Shown in pieces: positions 22,980-34,532 of a DNA stretch of 64,000 nt (positions are counted from its first letter, which is position 1; every line of letters starts with the position of its first letter). Both the position numbers and the translations under genes were made by a program. The stretch is from Ailurus styani (lineage: Eukaryota > Chordata > Mammalia > Carnivora > Ailuridae). The DNA lies in the NCBI GenBank assembly GCA_002007465.1, contig LNAC01000277.1:1266989-1330988 (forward strand), in the 5' to 3' direction. Under the pieces are notes generated by a model. The model saw only the letters and a program-made list of their open reading frames with translations. It was not told where the DNA came from and made no database searches.

Positions 22980-24337
22980 CGTGCCTTTCACTGAAGTCAG
23001 TGCAGGAACATTCTCTCTCTCCCCTCTTCCCTAATCTCTCCTTCCTTCCTTCACAAATATACGCTGGAAGATAAAAGTGAGCTACAAGCTCTTAACTACA
23101 TAGCATTCCTGCTTTCTCTTCCTAGTGGGATAGAACACATGAAACAAAAAAAGAAACCTGATCAGCAATGGAAAATGACGTGGAGAACGTGATGATAAGA
23201 ATGTTCAGGCGAGAACCAGCTTTTACTTAAACTGACAGGAAGGAAAAGCCCTGTGACAGACATTATTAGGTACATGAATAATTTTCTACTTCCACAAAAA
23301 GGACAAAGCAGGAGCATCTAAGCCAAACTTTAAAACATTTGTTGAGGGAAGAGGCTAGAAGTTCGTTAGAATATCATGATTTTCACCCACTGATCTTCTC
23401 TTTCCAGCTATTTCTCAGGACACTATCAACCACAGCAAACCAGAAAGGAAATCCTTTGCTCTCTAAGTTGGCAGTTCTAGCTTTCATATTCCTAGAACAC
23501 ATGGTACTCTCCTCTACGCTGGTGGCTCTTAGTTGACTACTAGCTCTTTCTTCTCCAGAATGTTCCTTTGGCCCTCCAAGAACAAAAAGGGAGTCCGTTC
23601 TTAAGTACCCACAGCTGATTTGCACACGCAAGCCTGAAGCCCTTACATGCTAACAACACAAGACACATGGAAAAGAAGGAGCATTACTGGAAGGTTTGGT
23701 TGTTTGTCAATTATTTTGGCCCCGTGGATAACAGGAACCCAGGAATTCAATCCTCCCTATCCCTATTTGTATGCTGTTGAATGAGGGGTTTGAAAACACT
23801 TCAGTCATCCATGCCCAAGCTGAGGTCAGCTGTCCTGCATAATGCCTTTCATTTGGGGTAAGGTGTGAGAAACCATCTAGTTCCACATACTACCAAATTC
23901 TTCCCTCGGTTTCTTACTCTCACATACAAAACAACTTCTTTGAGAGAAGAGTTTCTGGTTATCTTATGATTAAAGATACTGATTTGATAGTCTCTTGGCA
24001 TCTCCTGGAATAAGCTTTGTTTCACCACTCATGATATATTTCTGTATTTTAAAAGGTTACATTTTAGGAAGTAAATTAGGTAGGAGGCTAGTGAAGGAAA
24101 CTTTAACATGCTTCACAGTAACTCTTCAAAAGAAAGGAGCAGCAGTGAGATGGATATACCTTCCATACAATACACTCTAATGACTGTGTAACCTCTTTTT
24201 AGGTCATTTTTCATAGAATTTTTTATAATGCCTAATAGCACTCAGAAGAATCAGACAGGTTCTTAGCCATGTTCCATCACTTCCATGTGGCCCAGAGTCA
24301 ACCTAAAAGCTCTAACCAGCAATAGAATTTTTTTAAC
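22980..24337. other. Intronic DNA, nothing recognised
   Basis: No gene or named repeat recognised. Short open frames on both strands lack motifs. Confidence 0.5.
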
Positions 24338-24356
24338 AAAAGAAATTCATATTACC

Positions 24357-24556
24357 GGGTGCCTGGGTGGCTCAGTGGGTTAAGGCCGCTGCCTTCGGCT
24401 CAGGTCATGATCCCAGGGTCCTGGGATCGAGGCCTGCATCGGGCTCTCTGCTCAGCAGGGAGCCTGCTTCCTCCTCTCTCCTCTCTGCCTGCCTCTCTGC
24501 CTACTTGTGATCTCTCTCTCTGTGTCAAATGAATAAATAAAATCTTTAAAAAAAAA
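24357..24556 (+). mobile_element. Carnivora tRNA-derived SINE (young)
   Basis: Full SINE with an exact target duplication of about 17 bp (AAGAAATTCATATTACC) immediately before 24357 and ending at about 24574. Confidence 0.95.
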
Positions 24557-24885
24557 AAAGAAATTCATATTACCAATAGACCATTTTATGATAACAGACC
24601 AGTATTACAAGTTCAGCAATGTAACATTTTTCTAGGTTTAAGCTATCCTTTTATTAATCCCTTCTTTTTTCATTATGCTGAGTAGACTACTGTTTTCTTT
24701 TCTTATGCTTTAAAAAGCTTGCTTGAGACTATATATTAGCTTTGGACTTCACCTTCACAGAAGGATATACTTTCTTAAAGAAAAGTGCTGTATTTATTCT
24801 GTGTCACTTTTTTTTTTTTTTTTTTGAGTCTGATGTGGAATCTTCAGTAATTCAACCAGTCAACTGGCTGACTGATAGTTCATGG

Positions 24886-24912
24886 TATCACTTCAACTAT
24901 CATGAAGTGATA
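24886..24912. repeat. Perfect inverted repeat, 10-bp arms
   Basis: TATCACTTCA, seven-base spacer ACTATCA, TGAAGTGATA. The surrounding sequence also has the direct repeat GATAGTTCATG / GATAGTTCCATG at about 24874-24884 and 24909-24920. Confidence 0.9.
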
Positions 24913-25002
24913 GTTCCATGTATAGGTCAGGGTAGATTCAGGTTTGTGCAATACAGTGTTAAGCCACCGAGAAGAATCAATCATGTAGGTTGTCCATTAA
25001 AA

Positions 25003-25405
25003 AACACATACAAGAAAGACAAGTATCATTTGACCTTGTTTGTATGTGGAATCTAAAACAAAGCAAAAACAAAAAACCCTCACAGATACAGAGGACAGAC
25101 TGGTGGTTGCAAGAGGAGAAGAAATGGGTGAAGGTGGTTAAAGGGTACAGACTTCCAGTTAGAAAATAAGGCATAGGAATGTAATATAGAGCATGGTGAC
25201 TGTAGTTAATGACTGTGTGGCACATTTGCTATATGGCAGAGTTGCTAAGGGAGGAGATCTTAAAAGTTCTCATCACAAGAAAAATATTTTTTTGTAACAG
25301 CACACTATGTGTGGTGACAGATGTTAACTAGACTTACTGTGTATACAAATATCAACCTGAGACTAACAGTATGTTAAATGTCAATTATAGGTCAATTAAA
25401 AAAAT
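25003..25405 (+). mobile_element. L1 (old mammalian L1M-type) 3' end fragment
   Basis: Ordered matches to the L1M 3' region: 'tatgtggaatctaaaacaaa', 'gacagactggtggttgcaag', 'gcatggtgactgtagttaat', 'cttaaaagttctcatcacaa' and 'gatgttaactagacttactg'. Truncated, non-coding. Confidence 0.85.
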
Positions 25406-25824
25406 TACACACATATGCATACACATGAACACGCATATATACATACATACATATAAATATCTGCACATTTTTGTTTCATGTAAACAAAAGTCAAGCACCA
25501 CAGAAAAGAAGTTAAAAAGGTCACAGAAGTATAAACTTAAGAATGCTACCTATTCCATGTAAAACGTTTATTTACAAATATAATTTGTTAAAATACTATA
25601 CACATATAAATACACATCTTGGAGATGCGCAAACTAATACAAAGTAGATGGAAATAAATGTCCCTCCATTTTTTCTTTCTTCTCAACTCTCTAGTTCTTT
25701 GAAAAAATAATTCATGAAAACCTGAGGAAGAAAAAACAGACTGAACACTTGGAGTGTTTTGGACACTAAAGTATTTACAGTTGTATCCAGATTCTGTAAC
25801 AGTCTTTCTTTTCCTGTTGGAAAA
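25406..25824. other. Intronic DNA with TATA/CATA-rich stretches
   Basis: CATA/CACA-rich stretch at about 25406-25460; otherwise nothing recognised. Confidence 0.5.
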
Positions 25825-25866
25825 TTTTATTTTATTTTATTTTATTTTATTTTATTTTATTTTTTT
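25825..25866. repeat. (TTTTA)n microsatellite
   Basis: About seven TTTTA units, directly before the target site of the next SINE. Confidence 0.9.
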
Positions 25867-25880
25867 GCTCTAAGGACAGT

Positions 25881-26101
25881 TTTTTTCTTTAAGATTTTAT
25901 TTGTTTATTTTAGAGAGAGAGGACACAAGTGAGCATAGGGAGGAGCAGGGGGAGAGAGATGGAGAGGGGAAAAATAATCTGAAGCAGACTCCATGCTCAG
26001 TACAGGGCCAGACGTGGAGCTCGATCTCACAACTTGGAAATCATGACCTGAGTCAAAACCAAGAGTCAGACACCTAACCGACTGTGCCACCCAGATGCCC
26101 C
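25881..26101 (-). mobile_element. Carnivora tRNA-derived SINE (older copy)
   Basis: Reverse-strand SINE ending 'gccacccagatgcccc'. Flanking duplication CTCTAAGGACA at about 25869-25879 and 26101-26111. Confidence 0.92.
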
Positions 26102-26124
26102 TCTAAGGACAATTCTAATCATAA

Positions 26125-26985
26125 ATCTTCTCTTGAGAGGGAGGCCTTAAAGGCCTTAAAGGATAAGTAGAAGTTGCCATGCAGAAAAGTGTTTGATAAA
26201 GGGTATTACAGGCCAAGAAGACTAGGTGAGCAAAGACTTTGAAGCCCAAAACATATGGTTTGCTCAGAAAGTTCCAAGTAATTTTGTATCGCTGGGGACA
26301 CCTATAAGAAGGCATGGCGTGGAGAAGTCTCAGGGCTGCTATGTGTAAGGGTGTAGGCTGTGCACTTGTCAACTTCAGAGGGTATCAATAAAGAGATCAT
26401 GTGAATGGTGCCTTCATCATTTGTGCAGTGTGCTACTTGCACAACCTTCCCATGACGCTGATTTCAGGGAACAGAGTAGTATTGTGGGACTGGATGCAGG
26501 TGGAGGCACAGAGATGAGTGGGTGTGGGTGCTTCCGGGAAGTTAGGCAATGGACAAATTTTGAAGGACACTCGATGCACTGTTGAAGAGTTTGGTGGGCT
26601 TACCCCAAAGGCCAGATTTCCTCCAACTGTGGTCCCAGATCAGCAGCATCAGCATTTTGAGGTAACTTATTAGAATTGCAAATTCTCAGGCCCCACTCCA
26701 TACCTACTGAATCAGAAACTCTGGGGAAAGGCCCAGAAATCTATGTTTTAGCAAGTCCTCCAGGTGATTCTGATGCTTGCTAAAGGTTGAGGATGCTGTA
26801 GTGAAGGAGGAAAAACAAAACCATGAAACAAACAAAAATTTAAGCAAGGGAACGGCACGCTCAGATTTGCATTTTAGAGAGATCACTAATTTTAGTGCGT
26901 GGGGCTGATTGGGGTAGGAAAGCAACTGAAGATAAGAGGAGAAATTTCTCCCGCAGTGGCATTAGGAAAGGGGTTCAAGAAGGAA
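26125..26985 (+). repeat. Ancient mammalian interspersed repeat split by MER5A (family not named)
   Basis: Left part (about 26125-26620) and right part (about 26830-26985, 'ctcagatttgcattttagag' then 'agatcactaattttag') read as consecutive parts of the same old repeat as at 18.8 kb. The MER5A copy at 26620-26815 interrupts it. Contains a small tandem duplication of AGGCCTTAA near 26143-26162. Confidence 0.45.
26620..26815 (-). mobile_element. MER5A (non-autonomous hAT-Charlie DNA transposon fossil)
   Basis: 'gtggtcccagatcagcagca', 'tcaggccccactccatacct', 'actgaatcagaaactctggg' and 'caggtgattctgatgcttgc' match the MER5A consensus in order, reverse strand. Confidence 0.85.
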
Positions 26986-26999
26986 GTATATCACCAAAT

Positions 27000-28245
27000 T
27001 ATTTATAAGGTGGAATCTCAGTCTCACTCGCTATGAAGATGGTGAGTCTAGGACGCCCCTCTCCATGTTTACGGCTAAGTTTACCAGGAACACAGCAGCC
27101 CCAACGCATCTCTGTGAATATCTCATGTGGATAGAAAACTCCGAGTGATCCTTGCCTTAAATCATCCCTTTCTTTGAAAACAGTATTTCTTCATATCAAA
27201 AGAAACTCCAATAAGCACTTCAGGGTTTGGAATAAAAAGAGAAAGATTTCCCTCAGAGTTAAACAATGGTTTATTGGTATAGGAAAACATTATGAGACAC
27301 ACACTATTATTTTGCCAGAGCTCCTTTCTTCTATAAAATTTTACCTTAAGTGTACATTCTGAAATCACACTGGGCAAAGACTAGTGGGAGCACCCATTTA
27401 GACTAGCTGTTTCCTGAAAGGACGCTCATTTGTTGAACTATTTCTCACCCACTCTGACTTTCCATTTCCGCAAGGAAGTCTTCTAAATTTCCAGATTTAA
27501 AGTGCCATTGAAACCTGGCTTTGTTCCCTGGACCTCATTGGCCTCATCAGCTCATCAATCACCAGGAACAGAGAAATGCAAGCATTTATTTCTACCATTA
27601 TCCCCATACCTAAAGACTATGTCCCAGCAGTTTCAGAAAAAAACAAAAACAAAAACAAAAACAAAAACCCTGAAAGCCATAATGCAATCATTATCTTTCC
27701 TTTTAGTGCATCTCTGCAGTAAGCCTCTTCTGAAAAGTACTTTTGGGGTCTGCATCATTAAGACCACATTACAGAAGGCCAGAAAACCGAAGACATGTGA
27801 GGGCCACGCTGAGACGGAGCAGCTCCGCCAAAGGAACTGTTAGAGGGGAGCCCAGCCAGCCAGGCCTGCAGAGAACTTGCATGGTTCACTTTATATCTGC
27901 TCCTGGGGGAGGCTGCTGTGTGATCCCAGAGCCAGAGAGCAGCAGCAGCTCCCTGATGCTTCCCTTGCACATTAACAGGCGTCCTTCATGGCAGGAAGCT
28001 GAGCCTCACCACCAAGGGCCTTCCTTTGAATTCTGCTTGGCTGATTTTGACAGCAGCCATTGTGGAATGCTGTGAATGGGCTCAAGCAACACCTGTATTT
28101 ATCAGGAACTGAAGAGGTGTTTACTCGGGAGAGGATCCTGCTTTTTGTAGCTGTCCGACGTGGTCATTTCCTACCATCACAAAAACACGTTCTGTTCTCT
28201 GTACAGAGTCGCTCCGGGGTCCTTATGTGGACAAAGGGGCACATA
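27000..28245. other. Intronic DNA, nothing recognised apart from a microsatellite
   Basis: Includes the (ACAAAA)n tract at 27637-27667. Short frames at 27502-28075 have no recognisable domain and overlap frames on the other strand. Confidence 0.5.
27637..27667. repeat. (ACAAAA)n microsatellite
   Basis: About five ACAAAA units; encodes Lys/Thr repeats in one frame by chance. Confidence 0.9.
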
Positions 28246-28254
28246 AGGCTTTGT

Positions 28255-28425
28255 CACAGTGGGATCCTTGGACCAGGAAGATCTCCTGGGAGCTAACTGG
28301 AAATGCAGAATCTCAGATCCCATCCTTGGCCTGCTGATCAGAATCAGAATCAGAATCAGAATCTGTTTTTGCAAGATTCCCAAGGGATTCACATGCACAT
28401 TTAAATTTGAGGAGCTCTGACCAAA
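28255..28425 (-). mobile_element. MER5A-like element with internal (AATCAG)n expansion
   Basis: 'tccttggaccaggaagatct', 'aactggaaatgcagaatctc' and 'tgtttttgcaagattcccaa' follow the MER5A consensus. The consensus phrase 'gaatcagaatctg' is expanded into about four AATCAG units at 28337-28362. Confidence 0.75.
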
Positions 28426-28455
28426 GGCACAAAAGCATGCCATTAAAAAATCAGC

Positions 28456-28638
28456 TCCAGGGGCTCTTCTACAGATTTTTAAAGTGGATCTCAGTTCTGG
28501 AAATGGGAGGGGGTTGTTAGGCCCTACGGGGATGTTCAACACTGTNTCCAGGGGCTCTTCTACAGATTTTTAAAGTGTGGATCTCAGTTCTGGAAATGGG
28601 AGGGGGTTGTTAGGCCCTACGGGGATGTTCAACACTGT
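28456..28638. repeat. Direct duplication around an N (probable assembly artefact)
   Basis: 28456-28545 (90 bp) is repeated as 28547-28638 (92 bp) on either side of the single N at 28546. The copies differ by a 2-bp indel (AAAGTGG versus AAAGTGTGG). A single N with matching flanks is what an unmerged contig overlap looks like. Confidence 0.9.
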
Positions 28639-29257
28639 TTGGAGGTGCCGTGGTGGGCAGGCGTAGTTACTAGAAAAAAGCCTCATAGGTGATGTTAACA
28701 TAGACTCCGATTCCTCCCTGACCTCCTGTCCAGCCTGCAGTTGACAGCCACTGCTTTAAACACTTGCACCTACTGCACTTCAGCTTGACCACAGAAAGAA
28801 TGCTAGGTTAGGAGTCAGAGGACTTGACCTTCTCCCTGGATCTACATTACTAAACGAACCACATACTCTAAGCGAGGACTGGAGCCATCAGTTCTCCTTG
28901 CGTACCCTGGGGCCGCTTGTGACAATTTCATCTACATTGCTGGGTTGCAACGATCATGAAACTATACAGTGCACGTGAGAGTGTTCTGGAGATGATACAA
29001 TTCCACAGAAATGCCAATATTTTTACACTAACAAACACATTTTTTTCTTCCTATGGTCTCCGAGCTTTGAGGCAGAATTATTAACTGGTCTGTATTGCTA
29101 GAAGTAGAAGAATTTTATTCTTACAACTTCCTGTTTGAAGTTGGCACAGTCTTACCCCTGAAGTTGCCATGGACCTCATTTCTGTGGATGCTGCCATCTG
29201 ATTTCAGTGAGTCTGGCAGAGAGAAAGATCTGGTCCTTTTGGGAAGTCAGCATACTG
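28639..29257. other. Intronic DNA, nothing recognised
   Basis: No gene or named repeat recognised. Confidence 0.5.
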
Positions 29258-29689
29258 GACTGAACAGTGTCCTCCTAAATTCATGTACACCCAGGACCTC
29301 AGAATGTGACCTTATTTGCAGATGTAATTATTTAAGATGGAGTCATCTTCAGTTAGAGTGGATTCTAAACCCAATGACTGCTGTCCTTCTAAAGAGGCCA
29401 GGAGAGATTGAGAAAGACACACAAAGGGATGGCTATGTGGCAGTGGAGGCAGGAATAGGAGTGGTCCAGCTACAAGCCAAGGAAGGAATCCCAGCAATCC
29501 AGAACAACCACAGGAAGCTAGGACAAAGCAGGGAAGAATTCTCTGTAAAGGCCCCCGAGGCAGCGGGGCCCTGCGGATGCCTTGATCGCAGCTTTCTAGC
29601 TTCCGGAGCTGCAGGAGAATGCACTTCTGTTGTTTTGAGCCACCCAGTTTGTGATATTTTGTTGCAGAAGCTCTCGGAAACCAATACAG
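29258..29689 (+). mobile_element. Fossil LTR-like repeat (TG...CA, possibly MaLR type)
   Basis: Starts TGAACAGTGTCC and ends ACCAATACA, with internal phrases 'aatgtgaccttatttgcaga', 'agctacaagccaaggaagga' and 'tgttgttttgagccacccag', typical of a common old mammalian repeat. It fills most of a 210-codon open frame, which is therefore not a gene. Family assignment is uncertain. A reverse-strand relative lies at about 53.25-53.72 kb. Confidence 0.6.
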
Positions 29690-30287
29690 TCAGGTTGTAT
29701 TCTTCAGTGAGAGGGTCCCGTCTTTAGTGTTAGAGCTGAGAACATGCAAAGCCATTCCATCTTGTTTCCTTCAAAAGTGGTTTTAATGTTATTTGCAAAG
29801 GGGAGGACAATCGAAGACCTTTGGAGCCTTCATCAGCAGGAAAAACAATTTAATTGGGAGAAATTAAGTTGGATTTACTGTTGGAAGTAAACAGCTAGGA
29901 TTTGTTAAGTAGGTAATTAACACCTGCATTCTAAATAGCAGCCCGGAACAAGTTAGAACATGGGGGTCCAGAGGCTGTGGAAGTCACTACCACTAGCAGG
30001 ATGCAGGAGAAAGATAAGTAAGGAAATACTACAAAATAACAGATTGAAGTGGTAAAGTAGGCAACAAGGTATTTCTCTGATCTTAGAAAAGTTAAAAACC
30101 CAATTTCAAAACACTTTCTGTAGCACTGGTTTATAAGTTAAAAGTGTTGGGGAATTCTCATGCTGTTGTCTAGCTAAACCAATTTTTACATAAAAAGCGC
30201 CTGTTAAGTGTACTGTGTATCCCTGTCTCTCTGTAAGCAGGTCCTTCCAAAACAGCTACCTGGGTGCAGCACCTTTTAAAAATTACT
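29690..30287. other. Intronic DNA, nothing recognised
   Basis: No gene or named repeat recognised. Confidence 0.5.
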
Positions 30288-30408
30288 TACATATGTGTTT
30301 GTTTAAAGTAAACTCTACCCCTAACATGGGTAATGTGGGGCTCGAACTCATGACCCTGAGATCAAGAGCCGCATGCTCTATTGACTGAGCCAGCAATGTG
30401 CCATGTAC
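30288..30408 (-). mobile_element. Old Carnivora SINE fragment
   Basis: 'gtggggctcgaactcatgac' followed by 'cctgagatcaagagccgcat' and 'gactgagccagc' is the reverse complement of an older Carnivora tRNA SINE subfamily. The GA-rich half is missing. Confidence 0.8.
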
Positions 30409-30496
30409 AGGTCTTCTGAATAGCATTTTTCAAACTGTGAGTAGCAACCCCTTTGTGGATTATAAATGAGTCCTGAGGGTCATAACCAGCATTTTT

Positions 30497-30669
30497 TTTT
30501 ATTTGACACAGAGAGAGAGATCACAAGTAGGCAGAGAGGCAGGCAGAGAGAGGGGGAAGCAGGCTCTCCACTGAGCAGAAAGCCTGATGTGGGGCTCGAT
30601 CCCAGGACCCTGGGATCATGACCTGAGCCAAAGGCAGAGGCTTAACCCACTGAGCCACCCAAGTGCCCC
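30497..30669 (-). mobile_element. Carnivora tRNA-derived SINE (young), stacked pair, first copy
   Basis: Short-tailed reverse SINE of the GTTAAGCCTCTGCC type. Bounded by CATAACCAGCATTTTT (30481-30496) and CATAACCGGCATTTTT (30670-30685). Confidence 0.93.
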
Positions 30670-30685
30670 CATAACCGGCATTTTT

Positions 30686-30870
30686 AAAAACAGATTTATT
30701 TACTTGAGAGAGAGAGCCCTAGCAGGAAGAACAGAGGGAGAGGGAGAGAGAGTTACAAGCAGACTCTGTGCTAAGTGAGACATGGGGCTCAATCCCACAA
30801 CCCTAAGATCATGACCTGAGCCAAAGCCAAGAGTCTACTACTCTACCAACTGTGTGCCACCCAGGCACCT
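30686..30870 (-). mobile_element. Carnivora tRNA-derived SINE (older), stacked pair, second copy
   Basis: Reverse SINE of a more diverged subfamily ending 'gccacccaggcacct'. Bounded by the same target word: CATAACCGGCAT (30670-30681) and CATAACCAGCAT (30871-30882). Confidence 0.92.
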
Positions 30871-30882
30871 CATAACCAGCAT

Positions 30883-31794
30883 CAGAGAATATCTGGAAGG
30901 GTGAGTAATGTTTGGTTGACTGTTTGTTGGAACCATAAGTCATACCCCTAAATAGTGGTAATGATAATAGTTATTAAATTATACTTATTATTTTATTTTG
31001 ATGATCTATATAAAGATAATGTGATCCTAATGTTTCCCAAGTTGAGTTTTAGATAATTTCTATCAATGGGAGAGAAGGAAGGCTACCCCCTAAAAAGAAC
31101 CCTTAGTCTTTCAATACTACTCTGGCTTAGGACTTGGACTAAGAACTTATCTACATATACATAGCTTCTGTGGCCTATTCATATTGGCCCTTTCTTAGTT
31201 CTGACGTTTAGAGTTATGAACTTTTATTTACTACTTTTTATGCTTCTTTTGTTATTTGGGTTTTAAATGGATCCAAGGAGTTCACTTCATGATACGTTCT
31301 AGGATAAAGCTGGAGTGAAAATTTTCATGAATAACTAGCATATCTATTTTGTAAAACTTTGTTATAAAGTTCATAAGGTTATACACCTTTGTTGTAAGGA
31401 AGCGTCATATATTAACTCATGCCTAGTCATTTCTGCCACTTTAGGATTTTTTTTTATTAACCTCTGAATTAAATAATTCAAAATTGAACAGGTGATGTTA
31501 CTGATATAGAACATGGATTGATATTGGTTTCTAAATATCATGTGGGTTCTTCAGTTATGTGATTTGTCTCAAAATAAGATAAAAGACCCATTTTTTGATT
31601 AGGTAAATGTTTATCCTATAAGAGTTATATATGACTTAAACAGTTAACATTAAAGTAATTGATTCCATCATTTTAAACTATAATCTTAGCTTTTGGTCAT
31701 GTTTTGGATTCAAATCCCAGTTCTGTCACTCATATAACAATGAGGCATCTATTCTTCAGGTAAAAGAGCTGATAAGATCAAGATTAGAGCTTAA

Positions 31795-31835
<41 letters not shown>

Positions 31836-32255
31836 CTAGTAGGTACTTATTTAACAGTGGCTAATGTTATTGTGCATATTCAACAAATAGTTTTCACAGA
31901 TGAAGACTTATGTCTACACTGATTCCTGGCTAGCAATGCAAAATTCAACCACCCAGATATTTAGTCTACATATAAAAATATACTTATTATATGATGACAA
32001 GTGTTCAAATCTGTTTCATATACAGCCAGACATGCTCATGTCTGAATTTCTTACTTTTTAGGTAGAAGTTTGTCAGTTGTTGACCTATAGGTAGTCACCC
32101 TGTCAAAGCCTCTGGCCATGCCTCTTTTCTTACAGCCTATAAAATATTCACCAGCTGCAAAGAGAGGTGGAGGGTCAGGTCCGAAGGCTACTACACATCC
32201 CTTTCCTTTTCATAGCAGGAAGAAATGTCTGTTCAGAAGCCTATGTTCTGTGCGG
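30883..32255. other. Intronic DNA, nothing recognised apart from a microsatellite
   Basis: AT-rich; contains (AT)n at 31799-31830. Confidence 0.5.
31799..31830. repeat. (AT)16 microsatellite
   Basis: Sixteen uninterrupted AT units. Confidence 0.95.
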
Positions 32256-32269
32256 TACACAACTATTTT

Positions 32270-32345
32270 GAATCAGGCTCAGTTTAAATGTTACTTCTTC
32301 TAAAAGAATTGTTCTTGGCCTCCATATTGAGAATCACTTCCTTCT
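32270..32345 (+). repeat. L2 fragment
   Basis: 'ggctcagtttaaatgttact' followed by 'tcttctaaaagaattgttct' is a diverged form of the L2 phrase about 'aaatgtcacctcctcagagaggccttccc'. Confidence 0.45.
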
Positions 32346-34532
32346 TTGGTTTTCAAAATGGGTTTTCTGGGGATTTGGGTTTCTATGGCTATGCCTAGGG
32401 GGCCACTGTGGAAAGAAGAGCTAGTGGACAGCGTAATGGGAACCTCCCACCGCGGCTGCAGATCTGGTGGTGCTGTCCTTCCATGTGGTGCTGAAGACAC
32501 ATAAATATGTGAAGAGGTGGACATTCTTCATAGAAGTGCTTTCATTTCATGGTCTAACATATGTGCACATACAAACACAGGCCTGTATATACATGAACAG
32601 CTGTTTCGCTCCTTTGGAGATGATAATATTGAGAAATAGTGCCTCCTGAGTTTGAGAACATGCTGGAAAAGACCTCTTCATATATAGCCAGACAGGAAAA
32701 GACCTTTTCCACACTATTTACTCACAAATAAATGGCTATTTTATTTGTGGCCGTGGCTGCTGTTGGCAGAGTTGGTTATTGAGCACAGCTTTGTCTTTGA
32801 GACTTCTAGGTCTTCTAAGTGCCAGGCCAGTTTTATATATGCCAGAAAGCTAAAATTTGACCTCCTCAAACAGGCACAGGGCCTGATTAAACACATTAAA
32901 TTAAGACAACACATAAAACTGCAATCCAATGAGGCCTGGCTGTCACCGGCTAGCTGTACCACATTAAATGGTCTCTAGGAGGCTGAGAGGTTTGGGCTCC
33001 TGGAGAGACAGAATCATTGGTTTTCTCATAGTATCAGAGTACTATTTTATGGTTTTGGATCATTTAGATAAACATAACAAAATATACAAAATTCATTCTG
33101 TCACATTATTTACAAATTGGTTTAGAATTCCTTAAAAAGCATTTTCTAGGATTTTGTCCAGGCCTGAGTACTCAACCCATAGAAAGCCCATTGAATATGT
33201 GTGTTATCTCATCCAATTTTTATTTATGCAAATGCAATCCAACCAATACCATCTGTGGCCCTTAGAGTTTCTAGATCTTATTTCCTAAGACATTAAGCTG
33301 AGGAAAACAAATTTTAAGCTTTCTGTATAAGTAAAAGAGCTAACAATAATAATAATAATAACAATAATAATAATAATAATAACACCTCGCCGTGTCATTC
33401 CCACAGCCCCGTCCTCTCCTTGCATAAATAGTAGGTTTTTGCCTCTGAAAATCTAAGCAGACAAGAGAACAAAGCACAGCCAAATGATGGCTTAGCACTG
33501 CTGCAAAAGACACAACTTTTATCTGCTTGATCTTTTTGCTTTAAAGTTTTCATTCTAATGATATGGTTGGGAGATTGTCAGGTACCACATATTTGGCAGA
33601 AAAACAAAGAACACCAATGTTCACAATAGAAATGGGCTGAAAAGAACTAATCTGCTCTCTGCAAAACCATGACTAGGTAGGTTGAAAATGAGAACACAAT
33701 TGCCCATTGCATATTGGCATTCCAGGTTAGTCTGGGAGATGTTGTAGGGCAAGTTTTATTTAACCTGGGTTCCCTCCAGCCTGCTTCCCCATCTCCCCTT
33801 TGCACCTTCCACACTCCTGCCTTCCCCTCCCCTGCCTTGGAGGGCCAAGTCCTTAGCTTCTGGAGGGTTGCCCAGGGCTCTCCTTCTGCTGTCCCCATTC
33901 TCTACAGAAATACCTGTTTAGCAGCCATTACGTCCAGCTTTTGTTCTACCAAACTGAGGCCACTATGAGAGCTGGACTGTATCTTAACCCAAAGGCATAT
34001 ATCCTCTTCTGGAGAATTTCAGGGAATGGAGATATTTTTATTTGTAGAATCTTTTAGGTCATACCATGAAACATACACCTGTTATGCCTAATTATAAGGC
34101 TGATATTACTGGAGAAATGTGTTTTGGTACCAAGAATCATCATTCTTGTAAAAAATTTACCATAAATTTACCAAAATTTACCAAAATTTAAATAAATGGT
34201 ATGTAATATTTTTTTCTCTCCTAATCTTAACCCCATTGGTGGAATAAAATTCTGCTTGAACTGAACCTAAATACTTCATTTTATTCATGTGGCATATGCT
34301 TGCCAATTAAGGACATTCTAGATAGAGTTGACCTATTGATTAGGTTTCGGGCTTTTAACTTTGGAATTGTATTCTTTGTTTTTAATAAAATGACCATATA
34401 CTCACTTAAGGATAGCGTAAATAATTTCCCTCTTATTTACATTGTCTATTTTTTGGCATTCTTTTTTTATCTGAACATTATAATAAGGGTGATATCTCAC
34501 ATATTAATTACTGATTTTAGCCAACTGATTAC
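32346..34532. other. Intronic DNA, nothing recognised apart from a microsatellite
   Basis: Contains (AAT)n at 33344-33382 and a small tandem repeat of 'aaatttacca' at about 34157-34188. No gene supported. Confidence 0.5.
33344..33382. repeat. (AAT)n microsatellite
   Basis: About twelve AAT units with two AAC interruptions. Confidence 0.9.

Noticed and set aside
29095..29727. 210-codon plus-strand open frame
   Set aside because: Most of it is the fossil LTR-like repeat at 29258-29689; the protein has no recognisable domain.
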